Below the pieces are notes generated by a model, which did not search any database, was not told where the DNA came from, and was given only the letters and a program-made list of their open reading frames with translations. A stretch of DNA of 64,000 nt from positions 186,001 to 250,000 of the forward strand of contig NZ_JAQPCN010000002.1 in assembly GCF_028464225.1 (NCBI RefSeq). Reading direction: 5' to 3'. Of this stretch, positions 41,248 through 50,906 are shown one piece after another. The position numbers were made by a program, and so were the translations under genes. This DNA is from Zeaxanthinibacter sp. PT1. GTDB taxonomy: Bacteria; Bacteroidota; Bacteroidia; Flavobacteriales; Flavobacteriaceae. Each line of letters begins with the position of its first letter. Position 1 is the stretch's first letter.

Positions 41248-44200
41248 TTAATCGATCAGGCCCTGACCTTCAATCACCGGTGCGCCTGCTGCTATCAGCT
41301 CTGCTTCCAGCTTAGGAATCGTGGTATTGATCATTGTTTTAAGACGTGTCTCTACCGTATTCAGTTGCGAGATTCCTCTATCCAAAGCCTTGTTATGATT
41401 GGCTGTAGGACCATAGGTATTAGACAGGCCTCTTGAAGCAGCGCTCAGCGCTTCTCCCGGAGATGGCGGGTTCCTGTCCCCGATCTCGTTCTTGGCGGCA
41501 TTACCTTCCATGATGGTCTGTAAAGACTGTAACTCCTGTCCTGCCTGGTAAATACGGCTATAAAGCTCAGGGCTAGGCTTACTGGCTTTGTCAAGTGCTC
41601 GTTTCATTGCAGAAACTTTAGCAACACTTTCCTTCAGGGTATTCCTGACAGCGTACATTTCACTTTGGAAATTGTTAAGCTTCTCCCTGTATGCCTCGAT
41701 TTCTTCTTTTGACTTAGAAGGAAGGGCTCCTTCAGCAAGTGGAACGACCTCGAAACTTTCAGGACCGGCCAGTTGTTCCAGGGATCCATCTACCCATTGG
41801 GACAGGGTTACACTGTAGGTTCCCGGGGTAACATAATAGGATCTGCGATTCCACCGATTAACCTCACCGCTGGGTGCTTGCAGGGAAACCCCAGATCTGT
41901 CTGCATGCCTGAGATCCCAGGCAACTCGATTAAACCCTTTCTTATTGGTTCCGTCAACCGTATTGATCACGTTGCCCTTCGCATCCCTTATTGTCAGCAC
42001 CAATTCCGGTTTTTGTTGGTTGGCCTCCTCCGCAAGGGCCTCCCACCCGGGAAATTCAATATCACTACCGGATTTAGCCATTTCCTTCTCTTTTTCCTGG
42101 CGTTCATCCCTGAGTGTTTTCAGTTTTTCCGGGAGGTAATAGGTGATTACTGCCCCGAAAGGAGGATTATCTCCTGTATAGTGTGTATGACCCTGGCTAT
42201 CCATACCGTCTCGCTGAACATACAGGTGAGTCGTATTTACCGGGAATAATTGAGTCTCCTTGGCCATGGATTGGTTCATGGCTCTCAAAGGACTGATATC
42301 GTCCAAGATATAGAAGCCACGTCCAAATGAAGCAGCAACCAGGTCATCTTCGTCCCGCTGTATGGTGATATCCCTGAACGCGATAGTTGGAAGACCTCCC
42401 TTTAGTTGTGTCCAGCTTTTTCCACCGTCTTTGGTCATGTAAATCCCATATTCTGTTGCAGCGAACAATAGGTTCTTATCCTTATGATCCTGAACAATTC
42501 TCCATGTGAGTAAGCGATTCGGAAGGTTGGCATTAATATTGGTCCAACTGCGTCCCATATCGGTGCTTTTCAGCAAGAAGGGCCGATAGTCCCCTTCCTT
42601 ATGATTATCGAGAACCAGGTACACTGTACCGGCATCATAAAGGTCTGCGCGTACATCGTTTACAAATGCCCTGTCTGGAACCCCTTTTATATTACCCAGC
42701 ATAATCTTCCTCCAGGTATTACCGCCATCTTCAGATACCGATAACATCCCATCATCAGTTCCAGCATAAAGAACGCCTTCTTTAACAGGAGATTCTGATA
42801 AGGAAGTAATCGTGTTGTATTCAGACATGGCGTTCACATCCCAGGCGTTGTCCCAGCTTTGTTTCTTGCCCATGATCGGTAAGGTCATGCGCTCTTCATT
42901 TCGGGTAAGATCATCGGAAACAGCGGTCCATTCATCTCCCCTGTTCTCTGATTTCCAAACGCGGTAAGAACCAAAATAGATCCTGGACGGTTTGTGCGGA
43001 CTCACCAGTATGGGTGCATCCCAGTTAAAACGCTCATGAGGCTCTCCAGGTCCGGGCTGAGGCTGTATATAGACGGTCTCACCGGTTTTCTGGTCGATAC
43101 GCCAAAGTACACCTTGTTGAAATTCTCCGTAAGTGATATCCGGGTTACCGGGTTCTGTAGCCGACTGGTGACCATCTGCACCTAATGTTTTCCACCAATC
43201 AAAATTGGTAATCCCACCTTCACTGGTAGTCTGCGATGGTCCACCATGTGAACCGTTATCCTGGGTGCCTCCATAAATATGGTAGAAAGGTTTTGCATCA
43301 TCTACTGCTACCTTGTAGTACTGGGTGATCGGCAGGTTAGAGAAGTATCTCCAGGTCTCTGTAAGATCATAAGATTCATATAATCCACCGTCAGTACCGA
43401 ATAATACATAATCCGGATCAGACTTTTTAAAGGCCATCGCATGACTGTCAACGTGTTTTTTGTCCTCGTTCATCCGAGAAAAATTCTTGCCGTGATCATC
43501 AGAGATCAACACGTAGTTGTTCATCAGGTACAGACGTCCTTCCTGGTGTGGTGACGCATACAATTCCTGGTAGTAATGTGGTCCTGTCCCACCGGAAACG
43601 GCATCGGATTGCTTGCTCCATGAAGCTCCGCCATCGCGGGAGATAAAAACACCTCCTTTAAGACGCTCCAGTTCTATAGCAGCATAGATGGTCTGGGAAT
43701 CAAAAGGAGAAATGGCTATTCCAATTTTTCCAAGCTTGGCATTGGGAATTCCGTTTTTGAGTGCTGTCCAGGTCTCTCCCCCGTCCGTACTTTTATGAAG
43801 GCCGGATCCCGGTCCACCTCCAAGGTATTTGTCTACGGTTCTGTGCCTGTCCCAGGTAGCGGCATACAGCACATCAGGATTTGATGGATCCATGGCAATA
43901 TCGGTAACCCCGGTCCATTCACTGTTGCCCAGTGTCCTGTTCCAGGTCTCCCCGCCATCTGTTGATTTATAAAACCCTCGCTCTCCGCCTTTACTCCATA
44001 AAGGTCCCTGAGAAGCCACAAAGATCACGTCCGAGTTTTCCGGGTGGACGATTATCTTAGATAGATGTTCAGAATTTTTAAGCCCCATGTTCTTCCAACT
44101 GTTTCCGCCATCATGGCTGACAAAAATTCCGTCACCAAAAGCAACATGCCTTCCACCGACGTTCTCACCGCTACCAACCCACACTGTACTGGGGTTGTTA

Positions 44201-44496
44201 GGATCTATGGTTACGCAGCCGATTGAATAAGTAGACTGGTCGTCAAAAATGGGTTTCCAGGTGGTTCCTGCATTGGTTGTTTTCCATACCCCTCCTGAGC
44301 CAACACCAATATACCAGGTGTTCTCATCTTGTGGATGAATGGCAATATCTGCAATTCGTCCGGAGGTTGTTGCCGGGCCAAGGGACCGGAATTCCAATCC
44401 CTTATAAATGACAGAATCCTGAGCGCTGGCAGTTGTTGCAGTCAGGATCATCACAAAGAGAATGGCAAAAAAGTAGTTTTTTCGCAATTTGTTCAT
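41248..44496 (-). CDS. Large secreted Asp-box / VPS10-like beta-propeller protein
   Basis: A 1082-residue protein with a signal peptide (FFAILFVMILTATTASAQ). The first 760 residues are a long series of beta-propeller blades marked by Asp-box motifs of the SxDxGxTW type: GGVWKTTNAGTTWKPI, SHDGGNSWKNM, STDGGETWNRT, SRDGGASWSK, SEDGGNTWRKI, STDMGRSWTNI, TKDGGKSWTQL. This is the sortilin (VPS10)-like or exo-alpha-sialidase-like fold known from secreted Bacteroidota proteins. The C-terminal 300 residues contain a beta sandwich and a coiled-coil-like helix (AYREKLNNFQSEM). No sialidase RIP or active-site arginine triad was recognised, so it is more likely a binding protein than a glycosidase. Confidence 0.82.
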   Translation of the reverse strand: MNKLRKNYFFAILFVMILTATTASAQDSVIYKGLEFRSLGPATTSGRIADIAIHPQDENTWYIGVGSGGVWKTTNAGTTWKPIFDDQSTYSIGCVTIDPNNPSTVWVGSGENVGGRHVAFGDGIFVSHDGGNSWKNMGLKNSEHLSKIIVHPENSDVIFVASQGPLWSKGGERGFYKSTDGGETWNRTLGNSEWTGVTDIAMDPSNPDVLYAATWDRHRTVDKYLGGGPGSGLHKSTDGGETWTALKNGIPNAKLGKIGIAISPFDSQTIYAAIELERLKGGVFISRDGGASWSKQSDAVSGGTGPHYYQELYASPHQEGRLYLMNNYVLISDDHGKNFSRMNEDKKHVDSHAMAFKKSDPDYVLFGTDGGLYESYDLTETWRYFSNLPITQYYKVAVDDAKPFYHIYGGTQDNGSHGGPSQTTSEGGITNFDWWKTLGADGHQSATEPGNPDITYGEFQQGVLWRIDQKTGETVYIQPQPGPGEPHERFNWDAPILVSPHKPSRIYFGSYRVWKSENRGDEWTAVSDDLTRNEERMTLPIMGKKQSWDNAWDVNAMSEYNTITSLSESPVKEGVLYAGTDDGMLSVSEDGGNTWRKIMLGNIKGVPDRAFVNDVRADLYDAGTVYLVLDNHKEGDYRPFLLKSTDMGRSWTNINANLPNRLLTWRIVQDHKDKNLLFAATEYGIYMTKDGGKSWTQLKGGLPTIAFRDITIQRDEDDLVAASFGRGFYILDDISPLRAMNQSMAKETQLFPVNTTHLYVQRDGMDSQGHTHYTGDNPPFGAVITYYLPEKLKTLRDERQEKEKEMAKSGSDIEFPGWEALAEEANQQKPELVLTIRDAKGNVINTVDGTNKKGFNRVAWDLRHADRSGVSLQAPSGEVNRWNRRSYYVTPGTYSVTLSQWVDGSLEQLAGPESFEVVPLAEGALPSKSKEEIEAYREKLNNFQSEMYAVRNTLKESVAKVSAMKRALDKASKPSPELYSRIYQAGQELQSLQTIMEGNAAKNEIGDRNPPSPGEALSAASRGLSNTYGPTANHNKALDRGISQLNTVETRLKTMINTTIPKLEAELIAAGAPVIEGQGLID

Positions 44497-44672
44497 TGTT
44501 TAAGTGGTATTTGTTTAAGCCTGTAAGATAATTAAATCACCATCCAACCTCCAAGAGAAGACGGGCCCGGAATAGGGCTTTTCATGTTAAAATATTCTTA
44601 ATTAACAAAGAGGTAAAACATGCCTCTATGGCATAACATTGTAGTTTAAAAAAGTGTGTAAAGAATATAAGA

Positions 44673-45941
44673 TCAACTTGCCATATTATGATCCTCAATC
44701 AGTGCAAGAGCAGCGCCTTCCCCGGAGGCCATGGCGGCATTTAAAGAACCATTAAGCAGGTAATCCCCGGCCAGGTAAGTATTCTTATCCAATCTATATG
44801 CAGACAAGGGTAAACGATTTTTAAGATCCTCTACTACAGGCAACCCTTTCCTAATGGCATAATGTTTTAAAAATTTCACATCATTGATATCGCAAAAGCG
44901 GGATAGGTCTGCTTCAACCTGTTTCCGTAAGTCGACGGAGCTAAGTTGGTGAGATTTTACGACCGTGACTGACAAGATATAAGGTATTCTGGAAACAGCT
45001 GATCCTTGTGGTAGGTATATGATCGAATTGATCAGGGCCTCGGAATCCGCTACTAAGCCGATAAGTGGTTTCCGAATTTCATCCTTTAGACATTCAAAAT
45101 ATATGGTGTCACTGCATTGCCATTGCACAGACCTCTCCCCTGTTCTGCCAGTTAGGTTAGTATCTGCAGTGGCAATTATGATATGATCGGATAGTTGCTG
45201 AGACCCATCTTCAAAACTGATTGCCCCGTCTTTTACCTGGTACACCGGCCTGTTGTATTTGATCTTTGTTCGGCCGAGTTTTGATACGAGCTGGTCCGTT
45301 ATTACTCCAATGCCATCCTTAGGAATCAGGGCACTTCCCTTGCCAAACATCTTATAGACAAATTTGAACATGCGACAGGAAGTCTGTAAATGCTCTTCGA
45401 GGAAAATTCCGCTAAAAAAAGGCAGGAAGAAATTGGTCATCATACTATCCGAGAACCCTTTCTGTAACAAGTAGTCCCTTGTAGGGATGTCCTCTCCATT
45501 AAAAATGTCTTTCAGGGATGTAGCTTGTAATTCCAGGTTGAGTCGTGCCACCTTTAATTTATCAGAAAATGTAGCCGATCCCGCCTTGATCGTCGGCCAA
45601 AGCAGGGCGATATTTCTCAATGGGTCTCCTATGATTTCTCTACGGCCATTATTGAAAATCATGGCACCGGGCCAGAGTTCTATCGGTTCCAGAGCCTGTA
45701 TATCGAGGTATTGCTGTACTTTGGGATAGGCCTCTAGCAATACCTGGAAGCCGATATCTAAATGATAGCCATTAATGATTTCTGTCTTTACTCTTCCGCC
45801 GGCACTACCCGATGCTTCATAAATGACAGGGGCAAATCCATGCTTTTCCAGGACTAAAGCTGCGGTTAAACCACTGATCCCGGCCCCGATGATATGGACC
45901 CGGGCTTTTTTGTCCATAATTCTTTGTTCCGTTCTACTCAT
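44673..45941 (-). CDS. FAD-dependent amine oxidase/phytoene-desaturase-like protein
   Basis: A 422-residue flavoprotein. The FAD motif near the start is VHIIGAGISGLTAALVLEKHGF, followed by an ASGSAGGRVKTEIING segment typical of the amine-oxidase and carotenoid-desaturase family, and the C-terminal YLAGDYLLNGSLNAAMASGEGAA closes the FAD site. Substrate is unknown; carotenoid-like or protoporphyrinogen-like chemistry would be a guess because no carotenoid genes are adjacent. An ATG at 45917 is an alternative start that begins directly before the FAD motif (MDKKARVHII). It diverges from the DoxX-like gene at 46046. Confidence 0.82.
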   Translation of the reverse strand: MSRTEQRIMDKKARVHIIGAGISGLTAALVLEKHGFAPVIYEASGSAGGRVKTEIINGYHLDIGFQVLLEAYPKVQQYLDIQALEPIELWPGAMIFNNGRREIIGDPLRNIALLWPTIKAGSATFSDKLKVARLNLELQATSLKDIFNGEDIPTRDYLLQKGFSDSMMTNFFLPFFSGIFLEEHLQTSCRMFKFVYKMFGKGSALIPKDGIGVITDQLVSKLGRTKIKYNRPVYQVKDGAISFEDGSQQLSDHIIIATADTNLTGRTGERSVQWQCSDTIYFECLKDEIRKPLIGLVADSEALINSIIYLPQGSAVSRIPYILSVTVVKSHQLSSVDLRKQVEADLSRFCDINDVKFLKHYAIRKGLPVVEDLKNRLPLSAYRLDKNTYLAGDYLLNGSLNAAMASGEGAALALIEDHNMAS

Positions 45942-46045
45942 TAATGAACAGTGTACCTTTAAAATCTATTGTTTTCAATTGGCGTATCTTTATCATGTTC
46001 CATTAGTTCATCGGGATACTCCCCTGACTCACTAGCGAATCTTTT

Positions 46046-46402
46046 ATGGAGTTCATATACTACCTTACGCTAATCTCGGTTTTTTCTTTTATTTTCTTCG
46101 GTATTGCCTGCCTTTCAACACCTAAGATGAAAAGTGAATTTGTACGATATGGCCTGGAAAAATACAGGGTGCTTACCGGGGCTTTGCAGCTCACTGGGGC
46201 GACCGGGATGTTATTAGGTATCTGGTTTTCAAATATTCTTGTCATTCTTGCTGCTTCAGGCCTGAGTATACTGATGTTTATGGGATTCATCGTGAGATTA
46301 AGAATAAAAGACTCTATAGTACTGGCCCTTCCCTCCTTCTCATTTGCAGTCCTGAATCTTTATATCGCCCTTTATTTTATACTAGAACATTTTGGTATTT
46401 AA
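46046..46402 (+). CDS. DoxX-like small membrane protein (first)
   Basis: A 118-residue protein with four hydrophobic segments of DoxX type: YYLTLISVFSFIFFGIACL, LTGALQLTGATGMLLGIWF, ILVILAASGLSILMFMGF and LPSFSFAVLNLYIALYFIL. DoxX-like proteins take part in quinol or thiosulfate metabolism in some species, but these short flavobacterial ones have no assigned role. Its 3' end overlaps by 4 bases the 3' end of another DoxX-like gene on the other strand. Confidence 0.75.
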   Translation: MEFIYYLTLISVFSFIFFGIACLSTPKMKSEFVRYGLEKYRVLTGALQLTGATGMLLGIWFSNILVILAASGLSILMFMGFIVRLRIKDSIVLALPSFSFAVLNLYIALYFILEHFGI

Positions 46403-46764
46403 CCCAAGAATGCAATCAGGAGACACATCACCAGGAACAAAGCAGCCGGGAACGATTTGATCAGCGGATCATTAATCTTAAAATGCATAACTATTGATCC
46501 GGCGAGTAAAGCAGCCAGGGCCAGTGCTACAGGTTGTTTTAATGCAGGAAACCAGACCCCTGCAATCAGCAGCAAGGCAAGCATTACTTTTAAAGTTCCT
46601 ACAACGTAGCACATCCACTCCGGGAGACCGTATACCTTAAATTCCTCCAGGATGTTCTGGGCATCCCCGCCCCTGTATTTTGTGGGCTTGTTGTATTGTA
46701 CCAGCCAAACATTAAGAAGGCTTAAGCCCACTATTACCTGCAGGGCAACTATGAAATAATACAT
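46399..46764 (-). CDS. DoxX-like small membrane protein (second)
   Basis: A 121-residue protein with four membrane segments (YFIVALQVIVGLSLLNVWLV, GTLKVMLALLLIAGVWF, ALALAALLAGSIVMHF, FPAALFLVMCLLIAFLG). The central GGDAQNILEEFKVYGLPEWMCYVVG loop is typical of DoxX-like proteins of this size. Function unknown. It overlaps the first DoxX-like gene tail to tail by 4 bases and is followed on its own strand by nothing; its 5' side lies 33 bases after the EF-G-like gene. Confidence 0.78.
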   Translation of the reverse strand: MYYFIVALQVIVGLSLLNVWLVQYNKPTKYRGGDAQNILEEFKVYGLPEWMCYVVGTLKVMLALLLIAGVWFPALKQPVALALAALLAGSIVMHFKINDPLIKSFPAALFLVMCLLIAFLG

Positions 46765-46797
46765 AAATAATTAGATAAGTTTTTTAAATATAAGTAA

Positions 46798-48906
46798 TTA
46801 ACTCATAGCGCTGGTCAAAGATGCCTGTATGTTATTGGGTACAGCCTTAAAAGAAGAAAAAGCTGATTTAAATGTAGCCTTCCCCTGTGTTAGCGACCTA
46901 AGGTTGGTAGAATAGCCAAACAGCTCTGCCTCGGGTACTGCACATTTCAGGATCTGATATTGGTCTATACTGTCTATCCCCTGTATAATAGAACGTCTTG
47001 ATTGCAGGTCGGTCATAACACTTCCCACCATCTCTTCCGGTACTTTCACCGTTAATTCCTGTATGGGTTCCAGCAGTTTTGGTTTGGCATTCAGGAATGC
47101 TTCCTTGAACGCATGAGCACCGGCAATCTTAAAGGAAATATCGTTGGAATCTACCGGGTGCATCTTACCGTCGTAGACCATTACCCTAATGTCGCGGATA
47201 TAGGAACCGGTGAGCGGACCGGATTCCATGACTTCAAGGATGCCCTTCCTGATAGATGGCAGGTATCTGGCGTCTATGACTCCACCTACGATACAATTAT
47301 AAAATACCAATTTTCCACCCCATGGCAGGTCTATTTCATCTTTCCCCCGGATGTTGAAACCCTGGGGTTCGTTCATGCCTTCTAACCAAGGCTCTATTTT
47401 AAGATGTACTTCTCCAAATTGCCCGGCTCCGCCCGACTGTTTTTTATGCCGGTAACTGGCAGCGGCAGAGCGCTGTATGGTCTCCCGGTAAGCAATCTTT
47501 GGTGCCTCAAAAACAGCGGTAACTCCATATACATTTTCCAACAACCATTTAATCGTGGCCAGGTGAAGTTCTCCCTGGCAACCGAGTATCAGCTGTTTTA
47601 GTTCTGTAGAGTATTTCACCACAACTGTAGGGTCCTGGCTATGAAGTTTCCTAAGTGCATCGGAAAGTTTTTCCTCATCCTGTTGCTTTTCAGCACTGAT
47701 GGATTTTCGGGTCCTGGGTTGAGGGTACTGTATAGGTTTTATGGTTGCCGGGTGCCCGGGAGTATACAAGGTATCATTGGTCTCCGTATGCTTTAATTTG
47801 AGAGTTGCCCCTATATCTCCAACTTCGAGCCGATTTACAGCCTCACGTTTTTTTCCATCCATGATAAATAGCTGGTTCAGAATCTCGGTCTCCCCATTCC
47901 TGGAATTCTCCATCTTATCATTGACATGAAGCACTCCTGATTTCACTTTGAAAAAAGTGATCTGACCCAAATTGGGCTGGTAAATGGTTTTAAAAACAAA
48001 CAAGGTGGCCGGACTATCTTTTTTGCGTTCAAGAAGATCCCCTTCAACGGTTTGTTCCGGTGGCAGGTCTGCTGCTGCCGGTGCAACATTATCGATAAAG
48101 CCCATGAGACGTCCACTCCCCATATCCTGCAGGGCAGAAACGCAAAAGACCGGGAACAGTTCATGATTCAGCATCCCGGCCTTTATACCTTGTCTCATTT
48201 CATCTTCGTTCAAGGTGCCTTTTTCGAAGAATAACTCCATCAGTGCCTCATCGTTCTCTGCTGCTTTTTCTACAAGTTCATTGTGCAGGGTATTGGCTTT
48301 TTCTTTTTGATCCTCCGGAATGGCTAACTTTTCCGGTTTACCCCCTGTCTCCGGGAATTTATAGCATTTCATCTTCAGGACATCTACAATACATTGTGCC
48401 CCGTCTATGGTCATAGGATACTGAATGATCACGGCATTGTTCCCGACCAGGTCTCGTATACTGCGGATACTTTTTTCGTAGTTCGCGTTAATATGGTCTA
48501 TCTGGTTGATAACAAATACCGTCGGTTTATTATAGGTATCGATATAATTCCAGATAATTTCTGTTCCAATCTCCACCCCATGTTGAGCGTTGAGGACTGT
48601 TACGATGGTATCCGCTACACGTATGGAAGAAATGATCTCTCCTACAAAATCATCCAGCCCGGGGGTGTCTATGATATTGATCTTATAGTTTCGCCACTCG
48701 GTGTGCAGGGGTGTCGCGAAAACCGAGGTACCTCTGTGTTGTTCAATTTCATGGTAATCAGATACCGTGTTACCTTGTTCAACAGTTCCTCTCCGGTTAA
48801 TGAGGCCTGCCTCAAATAACATGGTTTCCGCAAGGGTTGTTTTACCGCTGGAATGAGCCCCTACGAAAACCACATTTTTAATGTGTTTGTCGTCATATAC
48901 TTTCAT
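46798..48906 (-). CDS. EF-G-like GTPase paralogue with altered catalytic histidine
   Basis: A 702-residue protein with the full EF-G domain plan: G domain (P-loop GAHSSGKTT, residues 16-24; NQID G4), domain II, III, IV (KQSGGAGQFGEVHLKIEPW) and V. The switch II motif is DTPGLDDF instead of DTPGHVDF: Leu84 replaces the histidine needed for GTP hydrolysis in translational GTPases, and switch I has RGTSV instead of RGITI. It is therefore not the main EF-G. In Bacteroides a second EF-G that works without GTP hydrolysis is induced during starvation, and this gene may be its flavobacterial relative; that link is inference. It is single, with a DoxX-like gene 33 bases downstream. Confidence 0.85.
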   Translation of the reverse strand: MKVYDDKHIKNVVFVGAHSSGKTTLAETMLFEAGLINRRGTVEQGNTVSDYHEIEQHRGTSVFATPLHTEWRNYKINIIDTPGLDDFVGEIISSIRVADTIVTVLNAQHGVEIGTEIIWNYIDTYNKPTVFVINQIDHINANYEKSIRSIRDLVGNNAVIIQYPMTIDGAQCIVDVLKMKCYKFPETGGKPEKLAIPEDQKEKANTLHNELVEKAAENDEALMELFFEKGTLNEDEMRQGIKAGMLNHELFPVFCVSALQDMGSGRLMGFIDNVAPAAADLPPEQTVEGDLLERKKDSPATLFVFKTIYQPNLGQITFFKVKSGVLHVNDKMENSRNGETEILNQLFIMDGKKREAVNRLEVGDIGATLKLKHTETNDTLYTPGHPATIKPIQYPQPRTRKSISAEKQQDEEKLSDALRKLHSQDPTVVVKYSTELKQLILGCQGELHLATIKWLLENVYGVTAVFEAPKIAYRETIQRSAAASYRHKKQSGGAGQFGEVHLKIEPWLEGMNEPQGFNIRGKDEIDLPWGGKLVFYNCIVGGVIDARYLPSIRKGILEVMESGPLTGSYIRDIRVMVYDGKMHPVDSNDISFKIAGAHAFKEAFLNAKPKLLEPIQELTVKVPEEMVGSVMTDLQSRRSIIQGIDSIDQYQILKCAVPEAELFGYSTNLRSLTQGKATFKSAFSSFKAVPNNIQASLTSAMS

Positions 48907-49096
48907 AATGGATGGTTTTTGGTCTAGTAAAGGTTATTTGGCCAGAAAGCGCTCCATTAAGATAGCAATTTTTTGTTTTGATCTTTTTAGTAATTCCAAT
49001 TAAATGAGGTAGTTAAGCCATTCATAGTTGAAAATTGGCGGGTAATAGTCCTCAGACCTCGATGGCCCAGCTTCAGTAGGCTAAATTGATATCAAA

Positions 49097-49133
49097 AAAA
49101 ATCCCTGTTGCTTATTCAACAACAGGGATTTTT
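49097..49133 (-). terminator. Strong intrinsic terminator after the lipoprotein gene
   Basis: AAAAATCCCTGTTG (49097-49110) pairs with CAACAGGGATTTTT (49120-49133), a 14-bp perfect stem with a 9-base loop. The minus-strand copy ends in a T run made from the A tract at 49095-49101, 18 bases past the stop of the gene at 49151. Confidence 0.88.
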
Positions 49134-49150
49134 AATAAAGGTGTTTTATG

Positions 49151-49948
49151 TTAATCCAGTTCAATCTCTTGAGTTGCACCATTTGGATAGATCACGGTTG
49201 CGATATTATCACATTCACCGTCCCCGAAGTTCACGACTACGACCAGCCCGTTCTTATCAAGGGTCATAGCTCCGCTTACAAAGTATTCACATCCCAGGTT
49301 ACCTACGATGGCTTCAGGGATATCTACGGAATAGGTATGGCCGTCAGCCATAACCGTCCATTCACCACTAATTTCAATGGTAGTGGTTTCAAGGCTGTCG
49401 CCTAAGGTAAGGGTAAGCGTCCTGGTGCCTTCTTCCGATATTTCTGAACCGTCTTCAAGGACAACATTCATATCACTGGTTACGGAAAAACAGAATTTAG
49501 ATGCGTCTTCGTGATCGATCATGGTGTAGGTTCTACTTCCATTAACCTTAATTTGTCCAATATAGAAATCGGTGAAGGTAGCGGTAAAAGTCTTGCTGTT
49601 GGAAGTCCTGTCAAAGGTCATTTCCAGGGTTCCGTTCATGTTATCGGTACCATTCAGGTTACAATTATTGAACGTAACCATGTATCCTGTTTCTGTGTAT
49701 TCGGCTTGGTAACACTCGTTCCCTTTTGCCGATTTGCCGCTGGTTCCATCGTCTGTGAATATATCAGTTAATACGGCATCAACAGCCCCTGTATACTCAC
49801 TGGATTCCATTACGGTCTCTAAATCTTCTGGTGCAAGTTGCTCTTCAGGTAAGGCAGCAGTCTCGTTATCTTTACTACAGCCTACGGCCACTAATGCAGT
49901 TAACAGTATCATTCCTGCATATTTGCCAAGAAATTGAACTTTTTTCAT
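49151..49948 (-). CDS. Secreted lipoprotein, function unknown
   Basis: A 265-residue protein with a lipoprotein signal peptide (LLTALVAVGCSKD, lipidated cysteine about residue 24). The mature part after a short acidic linker is beta-rich with many T, S and D residues (TDNMNGTLEMTFDRTS, NVVLEDGSEISEEG), suggesting a beta-sandwich surface lipoprotein. Repeated cysteines occur (ECYQ, NNCNL, FCFS, GCEY, GECDN). No family recognised. It is a single gene that ends at a strong terminator. Confidence 0.7.
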   Translation of the reverse strand: MKKVQFLGKYAGMILLTALVAVGCSKDNETAALPEEQLAPEDLETVMESSEYTGAVDAVLTDIFTDDGTSGKSAKGNECYQAEYTETGYMVTFNNCNLNGTDNMNGTLEMTFDRTSNSKTFTATFTDFYIGQIKVNGSRTYTMIDHEDASKFCFSVTSDMNVVLEDGSEISEEGTRTLTLTLGDSLETTTIEISGEWTVMADGHTYSVDIPEAIVGNLGCEYFVSGAMTLDKNGLVVVVNFGDGECDNIATVIYPNGATQEIELD

Positions 49949-50056
49949 CTGGTAATTGTTTGAGGTTTTGATAAGTAAACGAAGCTAAAGCTGATTTAGT
50001 ACAATGGGCAGCCGCTTTAAACTATCTGGTGATTCAAGATCCTAGGTTGTAATTCG

Positions 50057-50797
50057 TTAGTTTCGTGTAAAGGGGACAAAACGAACAGCCATTACCCTCT
50101 TTTTCCGGAAAGTATTTCCCTTCCTGCTAATTATCGTAAGTTGCCTGACCCCGTTATGTGGTCCCACGGGAATCACCATCCTGCCCCCGTCCGCCAGTTG
50201 TTGCAATAGTGGTTCGGGTACTTCTGTAGCTCCGGCAGTGACCACTATAGCATCGAATGGGCCCTTATCTGGCCATCCCGCATAACCATCCCCAATCTTT
50301 ACATAAACATTAGAATACCCCAGCTCAGAGAGCAATTCGCTAGCTTGTTGCCCCAGTTTTGGTACAATTTCAATAGTGTATACTTGTGCGGCAATTTCTC
50401 CAAGAATGGCGGCCTGGTACCCGGAGCCAGTACCTATTTCGAGAACTTTTTCTGATGGGCTTAATTCTGCTGCTTCGGTCATGAACGCAACGATATATGG
50501 TTGTGAGATCGTTTGTCCTTCTCCAATAGAAAGAGCACGATCTGAATAGGCTGCGATCCGGATATTTTCAGGAACAAAGAGATGCCTTGGTACTTTTCTC
50601 ATGGCAGCCAGTGTTGCCTGGTCTTTAATACCCCTGTTCTCTATCTGCAAAACTACCATGTTCTCCCTGGCTACATCCCAGGCCTCTTGAGAAAAACCGG
50701 CTTGCATCATCAGCAACGGACCGATCAAGCGCAATAAATTAACTGGCCATAAATTAACAGTTATCAACTTTTTAAAGATAGCTTTCGTCCTGTTCAT
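50057..50797 (-). CDS. pcm: Protein-L-isoaspartate O-methyltransferase
   Basis: A 246-residue SAM-dependent methyltransferase. Motif I is VLEIGTGSGYQAAIL near residue 130 and the PCMT landmarks RKVPRHLFVPE, IGEGQTISQPYIVAFM and DGGRMVIPVG are all present. The first 35 residues include a hydrophobic stretch (LWPVNLLRLIGPLLMMQAGF) that could be a signal peptide, so export is possible, as seen in some Bacteroidota copies. It repairs isoaspartyl residues in aged proteins. It is a single gene. Confidence 0.88.
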   Translation of the reverse strand: MNRTKAIFKKLITVNLWPVNLLRLIGPLLMMQAGFSQEAWDVARENMVVLQIENRGIKDQATLAAMRKVPRHLFVPENIRIAAYSDRALSIGEGQTISQPYIVAFMTEAAELSPSEKVLEIGTGSGYQAAILGEIAAQVYTIEIVPKLGQQASELLSELGYSNVYVKIGDGYAGWPDKGPFDAIVVTAGATEVPEPLLQQLADGGRMVIPVGPHNGVRQLTIISRKGNTFRKKRVMAVRFVPFTRN

Positions 50798-50906
50798 GAC
50801 AGATGATATGATTTATGCGTATTATCTTTTCAGATCAGAACTCGTCAAGATACTACAGGGGTCAATATACTGAATATCAAAAACATACATTTGTTCACTT
50901 CGCTGT

